64,000 bases of DNA from Spirochaetaceae bacterium (GTDB taxonomy: Bacteria; Spirochaetota; Spirochaetia; Treponematales; Treponemataceae): the NCBI GenBank assembly GCA_017416145.1, contig JAFQDD010000022.1, forward strand, positions 1 through 64,000. Direction: 5' to 3'. Positions within the stretch are counted from its first letter, which is position 1; each line of letters begins with the position of its first letter. The translations under genes were made by a program, and so were the position numbers. Below, one piece after another: positions 32,707 to 41,927 of the stretch. The notes under the pieces were generated by a model. That model was not told the origin of the DNA. It did not search any database and was given only the letters and a program-made list of their open reading frames with translations.

Positions 32707-35340
32707 ATGAAAACAAAGAAAAAAAATCCTTTTTTATCAGTTTTAAAAGTTTTTCTGATTGTTCTATTAGTTTTGGTTGCTGTTGTTGCAATTTGGTGTA
32801 CTTTCTCAGCATTTAATAAAAAAGATGTGATTTCTTTACTTCCAAATGATTATTCGGTTTATATTAAAACAGAATCTTTATGGGATGCCCTAAATCCTAT
32901 TGTAGATTTACAAGTTGCAGACGTAATATTATCTGCTCCAGAATTGTCAAAAGCTAGAGGAGCTTTGATTTCTTTTAGGCAATCTCCTTTGCGAAATAAT
33001 AAATACATTGATTTTGCAGCCTCTCGTCCTGTGGATGTAGGAATCTATATGAACGAAAATGTTCCAAGTATTCTTGGAATAATTGATATGGGTGTCTTTT
33101 CTGCAGCTTCTCGACTTGCAAAAGTAGTTTTACCTATGTTCAAAGTGAAAGGGCTTTCTTTGGTTAAAACAGAAAATGATTATTATTTTGAATATGCTAC
33201 TCCAGAGGGAGAGCCAGTTGCTTTTATAAAACCTTATTACAATACTGTGGTTTTTAGTACAAACAAGGATTTGCTGTTGAAATCTTGTGCTGGAAATAAT
33301 GAAGCAAATTATACAGAAGAAGAAATCGAATTATTAACAAAAAAAATTGATGATCCGATAAAAATTATTGCAGATGCTAGAAGTTTGACAGAATCTTTTA
33401 CAGAAAATGAACCAACTTTGAGCAAAATGACAAATTTGCTTAGTCAAGAAACAAAGGCTCTTATTTCTTTGGATATAAAGGATTCTGAAATTTACGCAAA
33501 GGCTGATATTCCACTGGAAGCAAATCTTTTAAATGTGGATACAAGTTTGCAGGGTGTAAATGCTTTGCTAAATCAAAGTTCGTCAATGCCACAACTTTTG
33601 GGACACTTAAGCAACATTGTTCAATATTATACAATTATAAATGCAGGAACTTTGGAACAAATAACTCAGGCGGTTTTCCCAATTATTCCTGAGGATGTTG
33701 ATATTAACTCTTTGTGGAAAACTGGAAATTCTTTGTCAAAGACATTTTTTTCTCTTACTTTGGAAGAACTTTTGTTTTCTTGGACTGGAAAAGAATGTGC
33801 CGCTGTTGGAATCGAAGGATTAAATGCACCAGTTTTTGTTTTGCAAATTAAAGATGAAGCAAAACGGCGTGAAGTTTTTGATAATGTGTTATCATCAATT
33901 ATTTTTCATGATGATACAAGTTTAATATTAAACGGGTTGCGGCTTCCAAAGATTTATTTCCCAAGCTTTATCCAAAATATTCTAAAGGCTTTTAAAATCA
34001 ATTTGCCAAATCCATATTATCTTGTTCACAACGGATTTGTGTATTTTTCAGAATCTCCAGAAGTTCTTTCTTCAATTTACACTTCTTCAGTAAATGAAAG
34101 TCGAATTTCTTCAAATCCAAACTGGCAAGTGGTTTCTGAAAAACAGGGACTGGAATCTAGTTTAAGTTTGTTTTATGACTTGGAGAGAAGCGAACCGTTT
34201 TTTGTTCGTGGAGACAACGTAATTTCAAAGGTTTTGGAATTATATACAATTGGTAGATGCGATATTAGCGTTAAAAATTCTGTATTGACATTTCAATTAT
34301 CAGTTGCATCTCGTCCTTCTGGGCAAATTAGAAAAATCTCGGGTTTCCCAATTTCTCTTGAAGGAAAAGCAAATCAGTTGCAATTAGAAAAGACTGAAAA
34401 ACCATCTCATATTTTCTGGGTGGAAAATAATAAAACTGTAAAATCTATGAATATCAATTCTACAGAAATTCTGGAACTGGAAATGCCTTCTGATGTTTAT
34501 ATTGTTGCGGCTGAAACTGAAAATAAAGAGGCTGGAGTTTTGTGGGCGGTTACTAATGAAGGTGGCGTTTATAGTTTATCTAGTAATTTGTCAATTTTGG
34601 ATGGATTCCCTATTTTACTTGATTCAAAACCTTCAACCAAACCAGTTGTGAGAAAAAATACTTTGATTATTCCATTGGAAAATAAAAAAATATGTGTTGT
34701 AAATGAAGATAAATCAAAGGAATATTTAGAAATCCCTGAATTAAATGGTAGTATTTTAGCAAGTCCAACAATTTTAAATGATAAAATCGCATTTTATGAC
34801 AAAGGATTCCTTGGAAAAGTTCACGTAATTGGTTCTGAATCAAAAAATGAATACAATGTTTTGGGAATTGCCTTTGGGTCTCCAGCTCTTATGGAAAAAG
34901 ACGGAGAAACTTACACAGCTTTTATTACTCAAGCGGGAGGACTTTCAATTTGGTGTGATAAAGAAGGAAAAGTTGGATTCCCATTGGAAAAGAGAATTTG
35001 GGGAATCTACTTTTTAAATGTAATAAGTAACGGAAATTATTTTTATGCTTTAACATCAGATGGAATGTTCCATAGAATTTCCTTGGACGGAGGAATTATT
35101 TCTGTGAGAATTCCAAATGCAACGGCAAAGGAAGCTAGTTTAACAGCTGTGAATTCAAATATTTATATTGGAATTGATGGAAATGTAATTTATGGATTTA
35201 ATGAAAATCTAGAATTACTACAGGGATTCCCGATTACTGGCACTGGAGTTCCTGTTTTTGCTGATGCAAACGGTGATGGAAACTTGGATTGTTTTGCTCT
35301 AACAATTGATAATAAACTAAATGCTTGGAATTTGAGGTAA
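32707..35340 (+). CDS. Large membrane-anchored envelope protein with C-terminal propeller-like part
   Basis: 877 residues. A Lys-rich cytoplasmic start is followed by one membrane helix (about 13-35), so most of the protein is periplasmic. Residues 40-540 form a long unassigned region with DUF3352-like features (LLPNDYSVYIKTESLW; ASRPVDVGIYM). From about 545 on, repeated strands (GFPISL, DGFPILLDS, GFPLEKRIWG, GFPITGTGVPVFADANGDG) suggest a beta-propeller with an FG-GAP-like DxNxDG calcium loop. Its partner lipoprotein starts 5 nt downstream. Probably an envelope assembly or quality factor; function unknown. Confidence 0.6.
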   Translation: MKTKKKNPFLSVLKVFLIVLLVLVAVVAIWCTFSAFNKKDVISLLPNDYSVYIKTESLWDALNPIVDLQVADVILSAPELSKARGALISFRQSPLRNNKYIDFAASRPVDVGIYMNENVPSILGIIDMGVFSAASRLAKVVLPMFKVKGLSLVKTENDYYFEYATPEGEPVAFIKPYYNTVVFSTNKDLLLKSCAGNNEANYTEEEIELLTKKIDDPIKIIADARSLTESFTENEPTLSKMTNLLSQETKALISLDIKDSEIYAKADIPLEANLLNVDTSLQGVNALLNQSSSMPQLLGHLSNIVQYYTIINAGTLEQITQAVFPIIPEDVDINSLWKTGNSLSKTFFSLTLEELLFSWTGKECAAVGIEGLNAPVFVLQIKDEAKRREVFDNVLSSIIFHDDTSLILNGLRLPKIYFPSFIQNILKAFKINLPNPYYLVHNGFVYFSESPEVLSSIYTSSVNESRISSNPNWQVVSEKQGLESSLSLFYDLERSEPFFVRGDNVISKVLELYTIGRCDISVKNSVLTFQLSVASRPSGQIRKISGFPISLEGKANQLQLEKTEKPSHIFWVENNKTVKSMNINSTEILELEMPSDVYIVAAETENKEAGVLWAVTNEGGVYSLSSNLSILDGFPILLDSKPSTKPVVRKNTLIIPLENKKICVVNEDKSKEYLEIPELNGSILASPTILNDKIAFYDKGFLGKVHVIGSESKNEYNVLGIAFGSPALMEKDGETYTAFITQAGGLSIWCDKEGKVGFPLEKRIWGIYFLNVISNGNYFYALTSDGMFHRISLDGGIISVRIPNATAKEASLTAVNSNIYIGIDGNVIYGFNENLELLQGFPITGTGVPVFADANGDGNLDCFALTIDNKLNAWNLR

Positions 35341-35344
35341 AATT

Positions 35345-36430
35345 GTGAAAAAATACGGTATTTTTGTTCTGTTTTGTTGTATTTGTTTTTTGATTTTTTC
35401 TTGTTCGACATTACAAGAGGATATAGAAGTTTATTCTGCACCAGAAGAAGAATCTCCTGAGATTTTGGAACTTGAAAAAGAAATTGTCTTTTTGGAAGCA
35501 AACAAATTTCGCGGTGAAGAAATTGATTTGGTGAAAATTCAAGAGATTACAAAAACATTGGATAAAATGTCTGGTTCTGTAAATCTTCAAAATATTGGTC
35601 AGGCAAAATTATTGGGGTTTCAAGGGCGTGTAGCTTTGTTAGATGGGAAAAAATCTCTCGCAAAGTCCTATTATGAACAGGCTGTGAATACTTACAAGGG
35701 CGAAGTTCAAAGTGTGATTTTGGGATTTCGACTTGGACTTGTGGAAAACTTGGAAAATCAATTTGTTGCAAAAAATTATCTTCCATTATTGATTTTGGAA
35801 AATGCAATTAGTGCTTATCAAAGAGAAGATTATTTAGAAGCTGTGGCAAAGTTTGATGAGGCTTTTATTTCATTGGAAAGTTATTATCATGAAGCTTATG
35901 AGCTTATGAGAAACAAGGCTTGGAAACTTCGTGAGATTTCATCTGATTCGGTAGTAAGTGAAACAGAGATTTTAAAGCAGGATAATATGAACTTGCTTCA
36001 GATGCTAACTTTTACTCAAAATACTACAGATTTACTTTTTAAATATACAGCTTCAAAAAAATATGCTGGTGATGCATTTGTAAATCAAATTATTCTATCT
36101 GGTTTGTTAAATGCTTTGAATGCTATGGAGAATCTTACTTTAGAAAATCTTTCAAAAGATACGGTTATTACACGGATTCTTGCTGCTAGATTTTTGTGGA
36201 ATCTTTATTTGGATAGAAGGGGAATGTCAGGACAAGTTGTTTACGCAGAACAATTTATAGCTGCTGGATTTTCACCAATAAAGGATTTGCCTCTAGATTC
36301 TCCTGATTTTGATGCAGTTTTGGGTTGTGTTGAAAAAGAGTTAATGGAATTAGTCGATGGTGAAAACTTTTATCCAGAAGAACCTATTGAACCAGTTGAG
36401 TTTAGTACAAGTTTAAAAAAGATAAAGTAG
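35345..36430 (+). CDS. Lipoprotein with TPR-like helices
   Basis: 361 residues, GTG start. Lipobox LIFSC near residue 20. The remainder is predicted all-helical with TPR-like pairs (GQAKLLGFQGRVALLDGKKSLAKSYYEQAV; AISAYQREDYLEAVAKFDEAF). It is transcribed with the 877-residue membrane protein and likely works with it in the periplasm. Function unknown. Confidence 0.65.
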   Translation: MKKYGIFVLFCCICFLIFSCSTLQEDIEVYSAPEEESPEILELEKEIVFLEANKFRGEEIDLVKIQEITKTLDKMSGSVNLQNIGQAKLLGFQGRVALLDGKKSLAKSYYEQAVNTYKGEVQSVILGFRLGLVENLENQFVAKNYLPLLILENAISAYQREDYLEAVAKFDEAFISLESYYHEAYELMRNKAWKLREISSDSVVSETEILKQDNMNLLQMLTFTQNTTDLLFKYTASKKYAGDAFVNQIILSGLLNALNAMENLTLENLSKDTVITRILAARFLWNLYLDRRGMSGQVVYAEQFIAAGFSPIKDLPLDSPDFDAVLGCVEKELMELVDGENFYPEEPIEPVEFSTSLKKIK

Positions 36431-36467
36431 AAGCAAGAGATGTTATATACCGTTCAGTATATAAACT

Positions 36468-36545
36468 CTAAGCGAAAAATCCCCCAATCCAGTAAACGAG
36501 GAAAGAAGCTAACCAAGCGATAGTGCATTGCCAGAGGACAAGGGC
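36468..36545 (-). pseudogene. Duplicated 3'-terminal fragment of feoB
   Basis: The complement encodes ALVLWQCTIAWLASFLVYW plus IGGFFA and an in-frame stop. This is about 91% identical at DNA level (roughly 6 mismatches in 70) to the end of feoB at 45890-45960, including the position of the stop. The rest of the gene is absent. A partial duplication or leftover of a former feoB copy. Confidence 0.75.
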
Positions 36546-36559
36546 AACTTTACAAATTA

Positions 36560-37372
36560 TCACCAAGAGAAGGATTTCAAAGAAAACCCTATCGAAGGTA
36601 AAATATTCCATGTTCCAAGATACGTAGGTGATGAATTAGGTAATTCTGGTCCTGATGCTTTAAACTTGTATGTTGCATCTATATTTATGTAAAATCCCAT
36701 TTCGGAAAAAAAAGATGAAACGAAATTTCGTATAACAGTTACACTTCCACCTAAAGAATTATATTGGTAAAGTCCAATTTCTTCGTCAAAGCCCATTGTT
36801 CCATAAAGACCAAAGAACAATTTTGGGCTATGTATAGGTGAAATACCAATAGAGATACTGCTATATATTGTATTATCATCATCTTCTGAAGTAACTATCT
36901 CTGGATATGGAATATTTATAGCATCAAAACTGCCTTTTATAGTAAAAAAAGAGTAATTACCAATACCAGAAACAGATAAACCAACGCTTTTAGAAAAAAT
37001 GGGTGATGAATTAGATAAGCAGAATGGATAATTTAATCCCATTGTAAAATATACTGAATTGGAACTTATTAAATCTTGCAATTTCTTAGATCTATTTCTT
37101 TTTTCACTTTCCTTTACTATCTTTTCTCTTTCTTCATTTTCTTTTGCAATTTTTTCATTACTTTCTTGTAAAATATTTAAGACATTTGTTATATCTTCAT
37201 TTTCTGTTTGTATTGATTCATTCGAATCGTCTGAAGATTCCAAAGTCTCTTCAGCAACTATTTTACTGTTTTCTTGAAGTATACTTAAGATATCTGAGTC
37301 ATACACTTCTTCTGCATTTGCAATATAAAGTGTAAAAAACAAACAAATAATAGATACTAATTTTTTGTTCAT
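36560..37372 (-). CDS. Outer-membrane-like protein with coiled-coil N-terminus
   Basis: 270 residues. Signal peptide (MNKKLVSIICLFFTLYIANA), then an acidic coiled coil with two ILQE(N/S)-type repeats (about 25-100) that ends in EREKIVKESEKRNRSKK. The C-terminal 165 residues look like an 8-strand beta barrel (Gly/aromatic alternation, FTIKGSFD, FFGLYGTMGF, SFFSEMGFYINIDATY). Last gene of the minus-strand envelope cluster. It could be an OmpA-like or porin-like surface protein; no family is assigned. Confidence 0.55.
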   Translation of the reverse strand: MNKKLVSIICLFFTLYIANAEEVYDSDILSILQENSKIVAEETLESSDDSNESIQTENEDITNVLNILQESNEKIAKENEEREKIVKESEKRNRSKKLQDLISSNSVYFTMGLNYPFCLSNSSPIFSKSVGLSVSGIGNYSFFTIKGSFDAINIPYPEIVTSEDDDNTIYSSISIGISPIHSPKLFFGLYGTMGFDEEIGLYQYNSLGGSVTVIRNFVSSFFSEMGFYINIDATYKFKASGPELPNSSPTYLGTWNILPSIGFSLKSFSW

Positions 37373-37394
37373 TTATAAACCCCTATTGTATAAA

Positions 37395-38933
37395 TTAAAA
37401 TTCTTCGTTTGCTAAGGCTGCATCTATTTCGGCCCAAGTGATTCCATATTCAGCCATTTTTTCAAGCAAACCGGCTGTTTGGAATCGACGACTTAATCCA
37501 TCTCGTCGAACAGCAACAGAATCACTTTTTCGAATAATATCTACAAGCCAACGAGAACCTGATTTTTCATCCCAGCCAATGTAAAAATATTCTTTATTAG
37601 ATACATCTAAATTCACTTTCCAATCATTTTCTAATTTTTTTGTTATAGTAGTTGAGATACCTTTTATATCATATGTTCCTATATTGTATGAATACTGCCA
37701 AATCCCGTTGTATTCATCTGTCCAAAAAATACCAGCAATAACTCTGCTATTTGCAGGGTTGTTACACTTTTTGTAGCTTATAACCAACATTTTTTCATCA
37801 GAACTGTTTACCTTAAAAATATACTGAGTACATCCTTCAAAATCATCTCTATATTTTACAACTTCCCAAGCGGTATTTGTTGTATTTGTGGTTATCTGCT
37901 CTGATTCTGATGTTGTAACTGTTGATGTTGTAGGTGATGTTTGCGTAATAGATGTGTAAACAGAAGTTCCTACAGCCTTTTGTGGTTGATTTTTTAAGTA
38001 GTCATCTTTTGTTACATCGATACGAGACATTGCAACAATTTCTCCTGTTTCAACGTCAACAACTCTTGCTGTTACGGAAAAACTGTTACCAAGGTCTTTT
38101 AATGTTCCATAACAAACGAAATTTGCACCAACTATCATACCAATAGATTTAGCTGTTGTTTCATTTACTAAGCCACTTGCTTGAAATTTTTGTTCTGTTA
38201 GGAGTGCTTCTAGATTACTTCTTTCAATGATTTTTATTTTACCTGTATTAAACATTGCTTCCGATAAAGCATCTGTAATATAGTTATCTACTAATGTATT
38301 TTTGTAATCTGTAGTCAAAGGCATAAACGCATAGGAGTATTTTTCACCGTTTGGATTTTCTTGAATTAGCTTATTTGCTAAAGGAATAAGTTCCTCTACA
38401 ATTGATTTTTGGCTTACTGCATTTAATGCTTTTCCAACAATAGAAACGGTTTTGTATATATTCCAATCACAAAAAATAGTAGAAACAAAATTTGTTGTTG
38501 GGGTAATCATTATAGATAGGGAAGAAACATTTCCTTCTGGATTTAATTTTACGTCCATATATTGAGTACCAACAGGAATAATTCCTTGGTTTGAAAAATT
38601 ACCATAGCGATCTTCTAAGTTTTTTTGAGATGCGTTTTTTATATCTACCGATTCAACAACAGCAAATAGTTTTCCTTTGTAGAAATGAAATTGTAGTAAA
38701 GAAACGGATTTCTCTTTAGAAGTTGTTTCATACACTTGAACGAGTTCTGTATATATTTTGAATATATAGTCTTGGTCTTTTATTTCTTTCAATTCATATC
38801 CGGCTTTTTTAACTTCATCAGTAGTAAATCCCCATTTTAAGTTTAAATAGCCTTCTTTCGAATTTATTGTAGCTCCAAAAAGGAAGCTACAAATACAAAG
38901 TTGTAATAATATGATTGTTAAAATTTTTTTCAT
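37395..38933 (-). CDS. CsgG/LpoB-like envelope protein
   Basis: 512 residues. Signal peptide ending near LFGA. Residues about 200-310 match the CsgG/LpoB/FlgO fold: LVDNYITDALSEAMFNTGKIKIIERSNLEALLTEQ, then IGMIVGANFVCYGTLKDLGNSFSVTARVVDVETGEIV. In known systems this fold forms outer-membrane assemblies or activates penicillin-binding proteins. A C-terminal region (about 350-512) is unassigned. It lies between an LPP20-like lipoprotein and a barrel-like protein. The pairing of FlgO-like with LPP20/FlgP-like proteins is known from flagellar outer-ring systems, but no flagellar gene is nearby. Confidence 0.7.
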   Translation of the reverse strand: MKKILTIILLQLCICSFLFGATINSKEGYLNLKWGFTTDEVKKAGYELKEIKDQDYIFKIYTELVQVYETTSKEKSVSLLQFHFYKGKLFAVVESVDIKNASQKNLEDRYGNFSNQGIIPVGTQYMDVKLNPEGNVSSLSIMITPTTNFVSTIFCDWNIYKTVSIVGKALNAVSQKSIVEELIPLANKLIQENPNGEKYSYAFMPLTTDYKNTLVDNYITDALSEAMFNTGKIKIIERSNLEALLTEQKFQASGLVNETTAKSIGMIVGANFVCYGTLKDLGNSFSVTARVVDVETGEIVAMSRIDVTKDDYLKNQPQKAVGTSVYTSITQTSPTTSTVTTSESEQITTNTTNTAWEVVKYRDDFEGCTQYIFKVNSSDEKMLVISYKKCNNPANSRVIAGIFWTDEYNGIWQYSYNIGTYDIKGISTTITKKLENDWKVNLDVSNKEYFYIGWDEKSGSRWLVDIIRKSDSVAVRRDGLSRRFQTAGLLEKMAEYGITWAEIDAALANEEF

Positions 38934-38959
38934 AGCAACTCCAATTATCTAATTTAAAA

Positions 38960-39991
38960 TTAAAAACATTTGCTAAGGAACGAAGTTTTTATTTCATTTG
39001 TCAAAGCAATATTTGTTCTTCTTACGACTGTTTCTTCATCAAAACCTGCAACTTTTGTAAGCTTTTTTGAGTAAGAAATTTTTTCCACACCCTTTTCTAT
39101 AATTTTTATATATAGTTCTGGATAAGTTTCATAAGTAGAAGGTGTCTTTTTTATGAAGCTTTTTACTTCTACCAATGCAATGCAATTAAATTTTGCAGAG
39201 TTCGCAACAATAAAACCTAGACTAGTAAATTGATTAGTAAGTTCTGGTATTACACCTGATTGTTGTAATAGAGTAGTATCACCTATACCTTCAATTTTAA
39301 TCAGAACATCAGAACTAAACTCTCTAAGTTTTATGATAGAATCGTTTGCTAAAAAGTCTATTTCTTCATAGATTTTGCATTTTTCTGGATTTATGGCTCG
39401 TGCAAAATCGTAAACTTCATAAAAGTCTTTTAAAATGTCTTGAGCTTTTTTTATTCCAATTATTTTATCTAATAAAGATTCATTAGACATAGCTTTTGAA
39501 TATGCCAACGGAAATTCTATTTTTCCTATTTCTAGTTTCTGCTTTACAAAATTAAAAGCTTCGTTTCTATTGATAAAGGCTACGCAAACATACTGTCCTA
39601 AATCTTCATAGTAGTATGGATTTGTGTATTCAATTTTGTATAAATCGTTTTCTGTAGTGATTTTAATATTTTCTGTAAGAGAACTTTCTTCTGAAAATTC
39701 TGCTTCATTTTCCTTATAAAAATAATTTGATGTAACAGAACTTGTTATAGAAGATTTTATATATTCAGAAATATTAGAAGCTGCTTTTGACTTTGCTTGT
39801 TCAGCAGAAATTCCGTATGCAAGTTGAGAAATAAAATTAGAGTCAGGAAATAGTTCTAATCGTCCTTGATCTGATATCCATTTTGGAAGTTTTATTACTT
39901 CATCAGAAACAACTTCCACATTTCGGTTGCCAGAAACACAACCGAAACATAGAAAAGATATCAAAAAGAATATTACATAAAATCTTCTCAT
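38960..39991 (-). CDS. LPP20-family lipoprotein
   Basis: 343 residues. Lipobox LCFGC near residue 18. The LPP20 pattern is seen at residues 35-150: WISDQGRLELFPD, then AYGISAEQAKSKAASNISEYIKSS, with QYVCVAFINRNEAF. A second ligand-like region (about 215-330) resembles LpoB-type strands (FNCIALVEVKSFI). It lies 26 nt upstream of the CsgG-like gene, so the two are probably a functional pair in the outer membrane. Confidence 0.75.
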   Translation of the reverse strand: MRRFYVIFFLISFLCFGCVSGNRNVEVVSDEVIKLPKWISDQGRLELFPDSNFISQLAYGISAEQAKSKAASNISEYIKSSITSSVTSNYFYKENEAEFSEESSLTENIKITTENDLYKIEYTNPYYYEDLGQYVCVAFINRNEAFNFVKQKLEIGKIEFPLAYSKAMSNESLLDKIIGIKKAQDILKDFYEVYDFARAINPEKCKIYEEIDFLANDSIIKLREFSSDVLIKIEGIGDTTLLQQSGVIPELTNQFTSLGFIVANSAKFNCIALVEVKSFIKKTPSTYETYPELYIKIIEKGVEKISYSKKLTKVAGFDEETVVRRTNIALTNEIKTSFLSKCF

Positions 39992-40030
39992 TTATTTTTA
40001 TCCATATTTATTTTGTGGATTTACTAGAAA

Positions 40031-40435
40031 TCATTTTTTTGCAAAACACGAGAAAATTATTGATAAAATCCACCCAGAAATTATGATATAAAAGCCATAA
40101 TCAATAAAATCAAACTCAAATTCAGAGATAACAAAGAAAAATGTAATAAGTCCACCAACAATAGATGCCAAAAGCAATGCAAAATCTATTTTGTTTATTT
40201 TAGATGAACAAATATCCTTTCTTGTAATCAATAAAATCAAAGTAATTAAAATAGAAATTACAGCGGCAAAGAATGCAATATACAGACCTATTGCAGAAAC
40301 AGTATAATTTACTTCTCCCATTTCCATTAGTGATTCAGCTAATTCAAAACCTTGCTGATCACAAGCAACCGGCTGAAAAAAACCAAAAACAACCAAAAGA
40401 AGTGCAATTTTGCTAAGAAGTTTGAAAGTTTTCAT
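40031..40435 (-). CDS. Small integral membrane protein, unknown
   Basis: 134 residues, four hydrophobic helices (about 7-25, 45-68, 85-103, 110-130) with a short periplasmic loop after ACDQQG. GGAGG before the ATG. No family recognised. Part of the minus-strand envelope cluster. Confidence 0.65.
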   Translation of the reverse strand: MKTFKLLSKIALLLVVFGFFQPVACDQQGFELAESLMEMGEVNYTVSAIGLYIAFFAAVISILITLILLITRKDICSSKINKIDFALLLASIVGGLITFFFVISEFEFDFIDYGFYIIISGWILSIIFSCFAKK

Positions 40436-40460
40436 TTATTCCTCCAATAAAAATTCATTA

Positions 40461-40904
40461 TCAGTAAAATGCTTCTTGTATTTTGTCCATAAAAGAACCT
40501 GTTTTAAATTTCAGAGGTTCGTCTTCACCCCATGTCGTTCCTACAAATTCCAGAATGTCTTCACCAATAGGTACATATTTTATTCTATAAGTTGGTTCAA
40601 CATATTTATAATCGTCTTCTTCTATTGGCTCCCATTTTTCTTTTTCATGGTCAAAAATTTCTAACGGGGTAAGTTCAACAATTCCATCTTTTTCTTTATA
40701 ATTTCCTTTTACAGTCAAATATCCGAACAAAACAAATGAGGAATGGATAAATTTTCCATTATTGAATGAAAACGCTTCAATAACAAGTCCATCTTCCATA
40801 TAAACCCATTCACCTTTTAAAGATGAACTAAAAGGCAAACCGAAAACTGTTGTAGTAATCATTGCGATGACAAGCAAAAATGCAATATTTTTTTTATTTT
40901 TCAT
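40461..40904 (-). CDS. Small secreted protein, lipocalin-like pattern
   Basis: 147 residues. Signal peptide MKNKKNIAFLLVIAMITTTVFG. The mature part is strand-rich (LKGEWVYMEDGLVIEAF, LTVKGNYKEKDGIVELTPLEIF, FVGTTWG), as in small lipocalin-like domains that start with GxW. Shine-Dalgarno GGAGG. Function unknown. Confidence 0.6.
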   Translation of the reverse strand: MKNKKNIAFLLVIAMITTTVFGLPFSSSLKGEWVYMEDGLVIEAFSFNNGKFIHSSFVLFGYLTVKGNYKEKDGIVELTPLEIFDHEKEKWEPIEEDDYKYVEPTYRIKYVPIGEDILEFVGTTWGEDEPLKFKTGSFMDKIQEAFY

Positions 40905-40920
40905 TTATTCCTCCAACAAC

Positions 40921-41721
40921 CTAGAAAATAATATTACAAGCTGTTTCTAAAACATCTAGCCATTCAATATCACTTGAGCTTGGAGCTGGTGCAGCCGATG
41001 TTTTGGAAGAAGTTTCAATTGCATCAAGTTTTGCGTTGATTTCTGCAATAGTTTCTGATTCAGTTTTTTCAACTTCTGTTGTAGTGTCTTCATACAAAGA
41101 TGCGATTGTAGAAGCCATTTTCTTTTGTGCGTCAGAATCTGGCAGGCTAGGTAGAACAGCTTTCATGTAATTTTTAAGTGTTTCTAACCATTTTTCTTTT
41201 GTGATTTTATAAACAGAGTAACAAATAACTTCTGTTTTTTTTGTATCTGTTTCTGAATCAAAGGTTTCAACTTCTTGCCAAAATTGTGTTACAAGTTCAT
41301 GTCCACTTAAATCAACTTTAGCAACCATTGCAGCGTTTGCTGTTGCTTCTGTCATTCCTTCATCATTCAATGTTGCGGCAGCTTCTGAAACAACTTTTGT
41401 TCTAAGTTCTTCAGCACGCATTGCGTTGTAATTTACACGAGAAGCAGCTTTTGCCAAATCTTTTGTTTTACCAGATGCAACGCTGTATTTTATGATATAT
41501 GATTTATCTATTCCAAAATCTGTTTTGAAAACATCTGAATTACCAAGAACTAGTTTTTTTAACCATTCTGGTTTTGCAGGTCCATCTAATGTTCTGTTAG
41601 CCCAGTCTACAATCTCTGTGTTTTTTGCAGTTGTTTTCATTCCAACATCTTTTGCAGAAGCACATCCAAAAATTAAAAATACAGCCAACAAAGTAACTAA
41701 CACGGATAAAGTTTTTTTCAT
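40921..41721 (-). CDS. Lipoprotein related to LPP20-type surface lipoproteins
   Basis: 266 residues from ATG 41721, which is preceded by GGAGG; the upstream ATG 41736 overlaps that site. Lipobox IFGC near residue 20. PEWLKKLVLGNSDVF and KDLAKAASRVNYNAMRAEELRTKV recall the LPP20 pattern (WL start, then an Ala-rich helix). The Ala/Ser-rich tail (SSKTSAAPAPSSSD) is low complexity. First gene of the minus-strand envelope cluster (41721 down to 36560). Confidence 0.62.
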   Translation of the reverse strand: MKKTLSVLVTLLAVFLIFGCASAKDVGMKTTAKNTEIVDWANRTLDGPAKPEWLKKLVLGNSDVFKTDFGIDKSYIIKYSVASGKTKDLAKAASRVNYNAMRAEELRTKVVSEAAATLNDEGMTEATANAAMVAKVDLSGHELVTQFWQEVETFDSETDTKKTEVICYSVYKITKEKWLETLKNYMKAVLPSLPDSDAQKKMASTIASLYEDTTTEVEKTESETIAEINAKLDAIETSSKTSAAPAPSSSDIEWLDVLETACNIIF

Positions 41722-41927
41722 ATATATTTCCTCCATACTTTGTGCATCACTGTGTTAAGTGAAACAATTTATTCCCTCGTGTAAGAATTATAAACTATAG
41801 CTTATATAATTGCAAGAAATAGTTTAATTGTCTTTTTGTAAATATTTTTTATGCTTTGTAAAAAAGGAAATTTGTTTAACGCCAATGGTAAGAAAAAATA
41901 CTAATATTTTTTTTGCTTAGAAATTTT

